From positions 12,310 through 76,309 of the forward strand of contig CAJTSF010000010.1 of assembly GCA_910578985.1 (NCBI GenBank): a DNA stretch of 64,000 nucleotides, read 5' to 3'. The number at the start of each line of letters is the position of its first letter. The first letter of the stretch is position 1. Made by a program: the position numbers and the translations under genes. The notes under the pieces were generated by a model, which worked only from the letters and a program-made list of their open reading frames with translations, was not told the origin of the DNA and made no database searches. This document shows, piece by piece, positions 25,510-33,900 of this stretch. Source of the stretch: an uncultured Odoribacter sp. Lineage in GTDB: Bacteria > Bacteroidota > Bacteroidia > Bacteroidales > Marinifilaceae.

Positions 25510-26574
25510 ATGAGGCATAAAATAAAGGGTAGTATTCTATTCTGCTTGGTATTAATTGCATTTGTTCAACCTACATTTGCTCAAGATTATGCCTTCTCTC
25601 AATATTGGGAAAACAGGGCATATTACAATCCTGCTTTGACCGGTTTGAACGAAGGCTCACTCAACGGATTGCTTACTTATCGAAGATTGTGGCCTAAATT
25701 TCCCGGTAATTTTTCAACCATTCACTTTGCAGCAGATATGAAAACTTACAACAATTATGGGTTCGGCTTGCAAGTTTTATCCAGCGACGAAGGAGGCGGT
25801 TTTATTAAGTCCAATACTTTCGCATTATCTTATTCTTGGCGTGGATATTTCAATAAAAGACAGAATATTTACTTCCAGTTAGGAATACAAGGAAGTTTTA
25901 ATGACCGCCGAATGAATTTCAATAAATATATTTATTCCGGCAATTTGCATGAAATTTATGGAAATATTTTCCCGATGACAACTCCGGAAGCCATTAATAC
26001 CAAACAACATTATTGGGATTTTAGCGTTGGAGCAATGGTTTTCCTGCCTTGGGAACGATATACGAGGGAATTTATGAATAACTATATCGGCTTCACAGTA
26101 AGTCATTTTACTCGTCCAAAGGACAATTTTCTGGAATCAGATACACGAATCCCTATTAAACTTGGATTACAATGGAAAAGTTATTTCCGTACATCTATTT
26201 ACAGCCTTGACAAAAAGAGTAGCATGTATATATGTCCGGGATTATTATTTGAGAATCAAGGAAACAAATTAATGTCATCATCGTCGTTCAGTAACTTCAT
26301 GGTAGGAACGGATATCCAAACGGATCCTATATTCGGAGGAGTTTGGTATGCATCCCAATTATTGAATAGTGCAAAAGATAATTACAAGGCTATCATTTTC
26401 AAATTGGGAGTAAACTTTAAGTCTGCGAATAAAAAACTGGAATACCGATTGGGGTATTCATATGATATGTCACTTGGCAATTTAGCAAAAACAACAGAAG
26501 GGTCACATGAAATCACAATCAATATTGCATATCGATTTAACGCAAAATACAAATACAACATTTTCTCCTTTTAA
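25510..26574 (+). CDS. type IX secretion system outer-membrane protein, PorP/SprF family
   Basis: A 354-residue protein with signal peptide (ILFCLVLIAFVQPTFAQ) followed by DYAFSQYWENRAYYNPALTG, the hallmark start of the PorP/SprF family, then an outer-membrane barrel ending in IAYRFNAKY. These proteins attach or export type IX substrates that carry type B C-terminal domains. The neighbouring divergent adhesin has exactly such a domain, so the two form a functional pair. A GTG at 25501 is a possible earlier start; the ATG at 25510 gives a better signal peptide. Confidence 0.9.
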   Translation: MRHKIKGSILFCLVLIAFVQPTFAQDYAFSQYWENRAYYNPALTGLNEGSLNGLLTYRRLWPKFPGNFSTIHFAADMKTYNNYGFGLQVLSSDEGGGFIKSNTFALSYSWRGYFNKRQNIYFQLGIQGSFNDRRMNFNKYIYSGNLHEIYGNIFPMTTPEAINTKQHYWDFSVGAMVFLPWERYTREFMNNYIGFTVSHFTRPKDNFLESDTRIPIKLGLQWKSYFRTSIYSLDKKSSMYICPGLLFENQGNKLMSSSSFSNFMVGTDIQTDPIFGGVWYASQLLNSAKDNYKAIIFKLGVNFKSANKKLEYRLGYSYDMSLGNLAKTTEGSHEITINIAYRFNAKYKYNIFSF

Positions 26575-27298
26575 ATGTCGGCATGTAACGTATTCTTCCT
26601 CCTTATTTGAGCAAGATACATTCGAAATATGCACATCTCATAGACCGTTGTTACCTTATACAGAACTTCCACGAAATGAATATTTGACACAAAATCTGAC
26701 ATTCTCAATTATTTTATTGATTATCTTAGCTTTGATACGGTTGCAGGGAAGAAATATGCTATCTAATCTATTGTCATTATTATTCAAACGCAAAAAAATA
26801 GAACTTATCTTATCGGAAGAAATTAACCACAACTTATTCTACTATATCATTCTACTGTGTTCTTCTGCATCGGTTATCACTGGCTTTCTATCATTGCTTA
26901 TTCAAGAACCGAATCTATTTTCGGTTTTCAATTGCTATATTTGGGGAATGTTGTTACTGTACCATGTACTTTTATTGGGAGTTGTTCAATTGCTCGGTTG
27001 GATTTTTAATGCCAAATACATTGTTGATGAATGCATAATTAATTTATGGGCATTTCATATTGGTACAGGAATTATTTTGTTCCCATTTTTGGTGGTACTC
27101 TTTTTTGTTCCAAATTCCGCAGCTGCACTTGTTTTCAAAATAGCTTTATTGGCAATAAGTATTTTAATCACCACAAAAATCATCCGATGGATTCAAATAT
27201 TAATTTCTAATAGGGTTTCTATTTTATATATGATTTTGTACCTTTGTGCCCTTGAAATTGTGCCATTGCTTATTTTGTATAAAATTACAATGGAATAA
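26507..27298 (+). CDS. DUF4271 membrane protein
   Basis: A 263-residue protein with about six or seven hydrophobic segments from residue about 68 onward, matching DUF4271 proteins that sit next to hemD in Bacteroidetes. Its function is unknown. The only in-frame ATG near the 5' end (26507) overlaps the PorP/SprF gene by 68 bases, which is unusually long; a later non-ATG start is possible. It stands 23 bases before the hemD start. Confidence 0.75.
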   Translation: MKSQSILHIDLTQNTNTTFSPFKCRHVTYSSSLFEQDTFEICTSHRPLLPYTELPRNEYLTQNLTFSIILLIILALIRLQGRNMLSNLLSLLFKRKKIELILSEEINHNLFYYIILLCSSASVITGFLSLLIQEPNLFSVFNCYIWGMLLLYHVLLLGVVQLLGWIFNAKYIVDECIINLWAFHIGTGIILFPFLVVLFFVPNSAAALVFKIALLAISILITTKIIRWIQILISNRVSILYMILYLCALEIVPLLILYKITME

Positions 27299-27321
27299 GT
27301 AACCATAAAAATAGAATCGCT

Positions 27322-28083
27322 TTGAAAATCAAGAAAATACTCGTATCTCAGCCCCAGCCGACTACAGAAAAATCACCTTATTCGGAATTGGCAGACAAGT
27401 ATGGTTTGAAACTGGAATTTAGACCGTTCATCAAAGTAGAAGGTGTTACTGCAAAAGAATTCAGACAAGAAAGAATCAATATTTTAGAGCATACCGGCAT
27501 CATATTTACCAGTCGGACTGCCATTGACCACTTTTTCCGGATATGTCAGGAAATGCGTATCGTGGTTCCTGACACCATGAAATATTTTTGCATATCGGAG
27601 GCAGCTGCTTTCTATCTGCAGAAATATATTGTTTACCGCAAAAGAAAAATCTTTTACGGAGACAAGAAAGTAGATGACATGACTAAGATTCTCCTCAAGC
27701 ACAAAACGGAAAAGTTTTTGGTGCCTCTGTCCGACATTCACAAAGAAAATATTCCCGGCTTGTTGGATCAACTGAAATTGAAATACACGAAAGCGATTCT
27801 TTACAAAACCGTAGCCAGTGATTTAAGTGACATTAAAGATTTGCATGAATACGATATCGTAGCCTTTTATACGCCGTCAGGCATCAAATCACTATTTCAA
27901 AATTATCCGGACTTCGAGCAAAAGGAACTTGCCATTGCCGCTTTCGGTCCGGCAACAGCCGTGGCAGTAGAGGAAGCCGGACTGCGTTTGGACATCAAGG
28001 CACCGACACAGCAATGCCCGTCGATGACAATGGCATTGGAAGACTATATCAAACGCTACAATAAAGAGAATAAAGTGAAGTGA
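27322..28083 (+). CDS. hemD: uroporphyrinogen-III synthase
   Basis: A 253-residue protein that should close hydroxymethylbilane to uroporphyrinogen III in tetrapyrrole synthesis. The family is poorly conserved; the supporting segments are ILVSQPQP at the start, GIIFTSRTAIDHFF (about 54-67), VAFYTPSGIKSLF (about 180-192) and AAFGPATAVAVEEAGL near the end. The start is a TTG at 27322, as no ATG fits. It sits between DUF4271 and rnpA, a known Bacteroidetes order. Confidence 0.85.
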   Translation: MKIKKILVSQPQPTTEKSPYSELADKYGLKLEFRPFIKVEGVTAKEFRQERINILEHTGIIFTSRTAIDHFFRICQEMRIVVPDTMKYFCISEAAAFYLQKYIVYRKRKIFYGDKKVDDMTKILLKHKTEKFLVPLSDIHKENIPGLLDQLKLKYTKAILYKTVASDLSDIKDLHEYDIVAFYTPSGIKSLFQNYPDFEQKELAIAAFGPATAVAVEEAGLRLDIKAPTQQCPSMTMALEDYIKRYNKENKVK

Positions 28084-28096
28084 AACGCCCTCGTTC

Positions 28097-28483
28097 ATGT
28101 ATACGCTGAGCAAATCGGAACGTTTATGCAGCAAAACTTTGATAGAAGAGTTGCTAAAATCAAGGCTGAGTTTTGTAAAATATCCGTTCCGCATTGTTTA
28201 TAAAGCATCTTCACAGACTGGCGAGTTCCCGGCACGAATAGCGATTAGTGTCAGTAAAAAAAAATTCAAGCGTGCCGTAAAACGGAATCGGATAAAACGC
28301 TTGACACGAGAAGCCTTCCGGTTGCACAAACAGGAATTGTACGAACAAATCCCCCCTGGCTCGACCTTTGACATATTACTGATATATCTGGATAAGGAGT
28401 TGTGGGATTTTGAGAAAACGGAAAAATCAGTAAAAGCGGCATTGGAAAAAATAGGAACGGAATTAAATGACAATTCTAAATAA
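28097..28483 (+). CDS. rnpA: ribonuclease P protein component
   Basis: A 128-residue basic protein that helps the RNA subunit of RNase P mature tRNA 5' ends. The conserved RNR-type motif is visible as KKKFKRAVKRNRIKRLTREAFR (about residues 53-74, described here by its RNRIKR core). YidD follows 9 bases downstream, the common rnpA-yidD pairing. It begins 13 bases after hemD, so one transcript is likely. Confidence 0.94.
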   Translation: MYTLSKSERLCSKTLIEELLKSRLSFVKYPFRIVYKASSQTGEFPARIAISVSKKKFKRAVKRNRIKRLTREAFRLHKQELYEQIPPGSTFDILLIYLDKELWDFEKTEKSVKAALEKIGTELNDNSK

Positions 28484-28492
28484 AGGAATAAT

Positions 28493-28723
28493 ATGCAGCA
28501 CTTAAAAAATATATCCGTGTATGTCCTATTACTCCCTATCCGATTTTACCAATATTGTATATCCCCGCTACTACCGCCGACTTGCCGATTTACCCCGACC
28601 TGCTCACAGTATGCAATAGAAGCATTGAAAAAACACGGACCTATATATGGTTTATGGCTGACAACCAAACGTTTATTGAGATGCCATCCGTGGGGAGGGA
28701 GCGGATATGACCCGGTACCTTGA
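28493..28723 (+). CDS. yidD: membrane protein insertion efficiency factor YidD
   Basis: A 76-residue protein with the family motif CRFTPTCSQYAIEALKKHG and a terminal HPWGGSGYDPVP, both diagnostic for YidD. It is thought to assist YidC-dependent membrane protein insertion. It directly follows rnpA; the next gene begins within about 40 bases. Confidence 0.93.
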   Translation: MQHLKNISVYVLLLPIRFYQYCISPLLPPTCRFTPTCSQYAIEALKKHGPIYGLWLTTKRLLRCHPWGGSGYDPVP

Positions 28724-28761
28724 TTAAGAATTTGCAAAAAATATTTACTCGTCGAATACTA

Positions 28762-30423
28762 ATGAAAGATGCTATGAAAACAAAAAGAATCCTTGCTGCT
28801 TTGATTGCCGTAATCGTCATCATATGCGGGGCCAACGTATTGAGAGATGACGACAAGAATTTTGAAATCAGTAAGCACATGAACATTTTTGCCACCTTGT
28901 TCCGAGAGGTCAATATGTTTTATGTCGATGAAATCAATCCGGGGGATATCATGACCACCGGCATTCAGGCGATGTTGAAATCTTTGGACCCATACACCGT
29001 GTATTATCCCGAATCGGAGATGGAAGATGTGAAATTGATGACAACGGGCGAATACGCAGGGATTGGTTCCATCATCAGCAAAAAAGGCGATGAAGTAATC
29101 ATTCGAGAGCCCTATAAGAATTCTCCCGCCGACCTTGCCGGATTATTGCCGGGTGATGTGATTCTCAGCATTGACGGGCACTCCACAAAAGGCAAGGATG
29201 TGGAAAGTGTAAGCGAGATGCTGAAAGGACAGCCTGGCAAAGAGATTACACTCAAAATACAACGGAAATACGAAGATAAACCGCTTGAAAAAAGAGCGAT
29301 AAGAAAAAATATCCAATTACCCAGCGTGCCTTATTACGGTTTGGTAAATGATTCTACAGGATATATTTATCTCTCCAGTTTTACGGCAAAAGCGGCAGAA
29401 GAAGTACGAAAAGCAATTACCGAATTGAAAAGCTGGGGAGTTCGGTCACTAATTCTTGACCTCCGCGGAAATTCAGGCGGTTTATTGGACCAAGCGGTGG
29501 AAATCGTAAACTATTTTGTCCCCAAAGGTTCTAAAATTGTAAACACCAAAGGCAAAGTGAAACAATGGGACAAAGAGCACAACGCGGATAAAAATCCCAT
29601 TGCACCGGACATGCCTTTGGCAGTTTTGATAGATCGCGCTTCAGCTTCGGCTTCTGAAATCGTATCCGGCGCGTTGCAAGACCTCGATAGAGCCGTTCTA
29701 ATCGGCGAACGGTCGTTTGGCAAAGGATTGGTGCAAACCGTGCGCGATTTGGCTTATAACACAAAATTGAAGGTCACTACGGCTAAATATTATATTCCCA
29801 GTGGCCGCTGCATTCAAGCGCTGGACTATACGCACCGGAATCCGGACGGGAGTGTGGGCAAACTGCCGGATTCGCTGATTACAGAATATACCACTTCAAC
29901 CGGCCGCAAAGTGTATGACGGAGGAGGAATCATGCCGGATATAAAAATTGAACCGGAAGAATATGCAAAAATCACACAAGAGCTTGTTATACAAGATATT
30001 ACTTTTGACTTTGTGAATGACTATGCCCTGCGACATCCGGAAGCAGCAAAGATTGAAGAATTTCGGATTTCGGACGAAATGTATGAAGAGTTCAAAAACT
30101 ACCTGAAAACAAATCATTTCAGCTATGTGACTGAATCGCAGCGTGCATTGGAAAAACTGGCTAAAATTGCCAAAACCGAACGCTATTATGATTCTTCCAA
30201 AGAATGTATTGATAAACTGAAAAAAGATTTTTCGCACTCCATCGACCGGGATATGAACCTGTTCAAAAAAGAGATCAGTTCATTCCTCACAGAGCAATTT
30301 ATCCAGCGTTATTATTATGCGGAAGGTGTACTCCGATACAAAACGCATCATGATAAAGATATCAATAAAGCCGTAGAGATTCTAGCTAATCATCAAACAT
30401 ATCGCCGGATTCTCAACCGATGA
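28762..30423 (+). CDS. S41-family C-terminal processing peptidase
   Basis: A 553-residue periplasmic serine protease. It has one N-terminal membrane anchor or signal (ILAALIAVIVIICGA), a PDZ domain (about 85-170) and the Ser-Lys catalytic site, with serine in ASASASEIVSGAL (about 295) and lysine in GERSFGKGLVQT. A C-terminal extension of about 180 residues is typical of Bacteroidetes members. The ATG at 28762 is preferred; 28774 is also possible, and a TTG at 28720 overlapping yidD is less likely. Targets are unknown. It ends at a hairpin that reaches into uvrC. Confidence 0.88.
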   Translation: MKDAMKTKRILAALIAVIVIICGANVLRDDDKNFEISKHMNIFATLFREVNMFYVDEINPGDIMTTGIQAMLKSLDPYTVYYPESEMEDVKLMTTGEYAGIGSIISKKGDEVIIREPYKNSPADLAGLLPGDVILSIDGHSTKGKDVESVSEMLKGQPGKEITLKIQRKYEDKPLEKRAIRKNIQLPSVPYYGLVNDSTGYIYLSSFTAKAAEEVRKAITELKSWGVRSLILDLRGNSGGLLDQAVEIVNYFVPKGSKIVNTKGKVKQWDKEHNADKNPIAPDMPLAVLIDRASASASEIVSGALQDLDRAVLIGERSFGKGLVQTVRDLAYNTKLKVTTAKYYIPSGRCIQALDYTHRNPDGSVGKLPDSLITEYTTSTGRKVYDGGGIMPDIKIEPEEYAKITQELVIQDITFDFVNDYALRHPEAAKIEEFRISDEMYEEFKNYLKTNHFSYVTESQRALEKLAKIAKTERYYDSSKECIDKLKKDFSHSIDRDMNLFKKEISSFLTEQFIQRYYYAEGVLRYKTHHDKDINKAVEILANHQTYRRILNR

Positions 30424-30426
30424 ATA

Positions 30427-30471
30427 TTTTCGGAATGAAGTCGGGAACACCATTAGGCTTCATTCCGAAAA
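30427..30471 (+). terminator. intrinsic hairpin shared by the S41 protease and uvrC 3' ends
   Basis: A 14-base-pair perfect stem (30427-30440 with 30458-30471) with a 17-base loop follows the S41 stop. Its right arm lies inside the last codons of the convergent uvrC gene, whose stop codon (30453-30455) sits in the loop. The T-tract is short, so termination strength is uncertain. Confidence 0.6.
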
Positions 30472-32252
30472 TAATGATAAATAATGCCTGCCCTCTTTTT
30501 TCCTATCACAGCTGCCAGTTCTTCGAAAGACTTGGATGCAATTTCGGACACCGATTTAAATTGCTGTAAAAGAGATAATTCTGCCTCTTTTCCGATGCCT
30601 GGAATACTACTTAATACACTGATTGTCTGAGACTTTTCTCTCAGTTTTCGATGAAAAGTAATGCCGAAACGGTGAGCCTCATCCCGGATATGCATTAGAG
30701 TTTTCAAAGCTAAAGAATTCTTTCCCAGTACATAAGGGTAATTATCTCCCGGAAAATAAATCTCTTCCATGCGTTCTGCCAGACCAAGAATAGGAATTTT
30801 TCCTTCCAAATCCAATTTCCGCAAACTTTTAAGAGCGGAATGCAATTGTCCTTTCCCGCCGTCGATGACAATCAAATCCGGCAAATCGCGCCCCTCATCC
30901 AATACGCGACTGTAACGCCTGAAAATCACCTCTTCCATCGTTGCAAAATCATCAGCACCGACAACAGTCTTCACATGAAATTTTCGGTACTCCCGTTTGG
31001 CAGGGTGTCCATTCAAAAACACCGTACAAGCAGAAACCGGATGAGTCCCCTGGATATTCGAATTATCGAAACATTCAATCCGATAAGGCAAACGAGGCAA
31101 TTTCAATTCTTCCTGAATAGTCTGCAAAAGCGACGGAATAGAATCTTCATTCTTTACGATATGACGACTCTCCCTATCCGACTTAAAATAACTGGCATTG
31201 CGGGTAGATAAATCGAGTAATTGCTTTTTATCGCCTTGAGTCGGAATAACATATTTTACTCCTTCCAATTCCACATCGGGGAGAAAAGGTACGATGATTT
31301 CTTTAGAATGGCTATCCATCAACTGACGTATTTCATAAATGGCAAATGCCAATATAGCTTCTCTTTCTTCTATTTTTTTCTCCAATTCGACTGAATGTAC
31401 TTGAATAACAGCACCATGCATCACTCGCAAGTAATTGATATAGGCATATTCCTCCGTCTCAAGATAAGAGAATACGTCAATATCATGTACTGTCGTACGT
31501 ACAATGGTGGATTTAGACTGGTAATTACGAAGCAGTGATAACGCTTTTTTAACCTGATCAGCCTCTTCGAATTTCAATTGTGCGGAATAGTTTTGCATCT
31601 TTTGGTTCATCGTTTGAATAACCAAAGAAAGATTCCCTTTTAGAATATTCCTGATTTGGATAATAAATTCCTGATATTCTTCCTGAGAAATTCTCCCTTC
31701 ACAAGGAGCCAAACAATTTCCAATATGATATTCTAAACAGGCTTTGATTTTACGGCTAAAAATTGATTTGCCATCCAATACGTGATAACAAGTTCGCAAT
31801 TTGAATAAAGAACGAATCAAATTCAATAACGTATTAGCCAATTTACTAGAAGTATAAGGACCGAAATATTCGGAACCGTCACGAATATATTGTCTTGTCA
31901 AAAAGACACGGGGAAAATGTTCCTTTTTAATGCAAATCCAGGGATATGACTTGTCATCTTTTAACAAAATATTATACTTCGGCTTATATTTTTTAATCAG
32001 ATTATTCTCCAAAAGAAGTGCATCCTGTTCGCTATCGACTACAATATAACGTAAATCCTCAATCTGACGGACTAATAACAAGGTTTTATTCGATTGATTT
32101 CGCTTTGACAAATAAGAAGAGACCCTGTTTTTTAAGTTTTTGGCTTTACCGATATAAATAATCGTTCCGGAAGCATCAAAATATTGATACACTCCTGGCC
32201 GACGGGGCAATTCGCTGATTTTTTCTCTCAAATTTTTATCATACAATGCCAT
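30453..32252 (-). CDS. uvrC: excinuclease ABC subunit C
   Basis: A 599-residue protein that makes the dual incisions in nucleotide excision repair with UvrA and UvrB. The N-terminal GIY-YIG nuclease (PGVYQYFDASGTIIYIGKAK, 19-38), the UVR motif (KFEEADQVKKAL, about 218-229), the RNase H-like endonuclease with VIDGGKGQL and the C-terminal helix-hairpin-helix (SSIPGIGKEAELSLL) are all in order. Its start is 3 bases after the ade stop, so it is probably in one transcript with ade. Confidence 0.95.
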   Translation of the reverse strand: MALYDKNLREKISELPRRPGVYQYFDASGTIIYIGKAKNLKNRVSSYLSKRNQSNKTLLLVRQIEDLRYIVVDSEQDALLLENNLIKKYKPKYNILLKDDKSYPWICIKKEHFPRVFLTRQYIRDGSEYFGPYTSSKLANTLLNLIRSLFKLRTCYHVLDGKSIFSRKIKACLEYHIGNCLAPCEGRISQEEYQEFIIQIRNILKGNLSLVIQTMNQKMQNYSAQLKFEEADQVKKALSLLRNYQSKSTIVRTTVHDIDVFSYLETEEYAYINYLRVMHGAVIQVHSVELEKKIEEREAILAFAIYEIRQLMDSHSKEIIVPFLPDVELEGVKYVIPTQGDKKQLLDLSTRNASYFKSDRESRHIVKNEDSIPSLLQTIQEELKLPRLPYRIECFDNSNIQGTHPVSACTVFLNGHPAKREYRKFHVKTVVGADDFATMEEVIFRRYSRVLDEGRDLPDLIVIDGGKGQLHSALKSLRKLDLEGKIPILGLAERMEEIYFPGDNYPYVLGKNSLALKTLMHIRDEAHRFGITFHRKLREKSQTISVLSSIPGIGKEAELSLLQQFKSVSEIASKSFEELAAVIGKKRAGIIYHYFRNEA

Positions 32253-32255
32253 GAC

Positions 32256-33848
32256 TCACTCCTTCGAAGAAATAAAACGGAAGTTACTGTATTCAAAAAG
32301 TCCTTCTTCTCCTATTTTCAATTCCGGAATCACAATCAACGCCATAAAAGAAAGTGTCATAAAAGGGGAACTCAACCGACAACCCATATTTACTAAACGG
32401 TTCATCAGTCTTTTCCACATTCCGGCAACATAATACCCGTCTCTGTCACTTATAATCCCTGCAATAGGCAATGGCATCATTTCCTGTTCAGCAGAATCTA
32501 TGACGACCAAACCTCCTTTTTCTGCAATCAGACGATTTATCGCAGAAGCAATCTCTTCGTCACTGCAACCTACGGCTATGATATTATGAGAATCGTGAGA
32601 TACACTGGAGGCAAATGCTCCACGTTGTAATCCAACCCCATGGATATAACCCACTTGAGGCGGCTTATCGGCATAACGATTCAAATAGACGATTTTTAAA
32701 ATATCTCTTTGTATGTCGGATTCGAAATTGAAACGAGTTTCTTGGATAGAAAAAGTTCTTTTCTGGGTGACGATTTCACCGTCAGCGACCTCAATACAAA
32801 TTAACTCCTTTTGAACCATCCGGGACAAATCCTGTATATGGATTTCTTTGCATTCGAATTTATTCAAGGAATCGGCATCCCATTTTTCTACACCACCGAT
32901 ATAAACAGATTTTACTGTTAAATCCTCCAAGTCTTCAAATATGACGAAATCTGCCGGATCGCCTTCCCGAAGCATTCCGACATTCAATCCATAATGTTTT
33001 ATGGGATTCATGCAAGCGATTCTCCAAACGTCAAACAAATCAAATCCGTCTTTTATCGCCCGCTTGACCAATTTGTCGATATGCCCTACTTCTATTAATT
33101 CATCCGGATGAGAGTCATCCGTACAAAACATGAGTTCTTTCGAATGCTCGACAATCAAAGATTTCAAATTTTCATAATTCCGGGCAGCACTTCCTTCTCG
33201 AACTAAAATCTTCATGCCCGCTCCGATTTTTTCCAAAGCCTCTTTCAGTTCCGTACATTCATGATCGGTAGAAATGCCCGCCTGTACGTACTTTTGCAGA
33301 TCTTCTCCGCTCAAACCCGGTGCATGCCCGTCAATGGCTAAGTGATATTGACGGGCATGCTCTATTTTACGCATCAACTCTGCATCTCCATTCAATACTC
33401 CCGGCACATTCATGACTTCCGACAATCCGACAAAATTCCCAGTCTTTAAAAAATCGTGTACGTCATCCGATGTGATACATCCGCCCGAACAATCAAACGG
33501 GGTGGCAGGTACACAGGATGGAATGGTGAAGAATATTTTTATCAACGCATTTCTACTATCCGCTATCATGAACTCTATACCACGTTTCCCTAAAACATTG
33601 GCAATTTCGTGCGGATCGCTTACAACAGCCACCGTTCCCCTTTTAATAACTAATCTTGAAAATTCAACCGGCGTCAGCATAGAACTTTCTATGTGTACAT
33701 GCGCATCAATAAATCCAGGGGCAATATAATGATGATAGATTCCTTGATTAGGAGTAACAGATTCTATTTTCCCTTCTTCTATTACGACTGCTCCGGGAAA
33801 AATTCTTCTGTTATGAATATCTACAATATTTCCTTCTATCACTTTCAT
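32256..33848 (-). CDS. ade: adenine deaminase
   Basis: A 530-residue metal-dependent amidohydrolase that converts adenine to hypoxanthine and ammonia in purine salvage. Diagnostic features are APGFIDAHVHIESSMLTP (about 43-60), VVSDPHEIANVLG, DGHAPGLSG, the CTDDSHPDEL segment and the C-terminal VGCSDEEIASAINRL. The length is a little short of typical family members (about 540-600). It lies downstream of the parS site and mnmG and just upstream of uvrC. Confidence 0.93.
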   Translation of the reverse strand: MKVIEGNIVDIHNRRIFPGAVVIEEGKIESVTPNQGIYHHYIAPGFIDAHVHIESSMLTPVEFSRLVIKRGTVAVVSDPHEIANVLGKRGIEFMIADSRNALIKIFFTIPSCVPATPFDCSGGCITSDDVHDFLKTGNFVGLSEVMNVPGVLNGDAELMRKIEHARQYHLAIDGHAPGLSGEDLQKYVQAGISTDHECTELKEALEKIGAGMKILVREGSAARNYENLKSLIVEHSKELMFCTDDSHPDELIEVGHIDKLVKRAIKDGFDLFDVWRIACMNPIKHYGLNVGMLREGDPADFVIFEDLEDLTVKSVYIGGVEKWDADSLNKFECKEIHIQDLSRMVQKELICIEVADGEIVTQKRTFSIQETRFNFESDIQRDILKIVYLNRYADKPPQVGYIHGVGLQRGAFASSVSHDSHNIIAVGCSDEEIASAINRLIAEKGGLVVIDSAEQEMMPLPIAGIISDRDGYYVAGMWKRLMNRLVNMGCRLSSPFMTLSFMALIVIPELKIGEEGLFEYSNFRFISSKE

Positions 33849-33879
33849 CGGTATTCAAAATAACCATTCGCACATTTGG

Positions 33880-33895
33880 TGTTTCACGTGAAACA
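33880..33895. promoter_or_regulatory. parS centromere-like site (ParB binding)
   Basis: TGTTTCACGTGAAACA, a perfect 16-base palindrome identical to the canonical bacterial parS consensus, lies in the short gap between mnmG and ade. ParB/Spo0J binds such sites to load SMC and help segregate origins. In many bacteria mnmG, rnpA and yidD lie near oriC and parAB; here they all lie within about 8 kb of this site, though parA and parB themselves are not in the window. Confidence 0.85.
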
Positions 33896-33900
33896 ATTGA

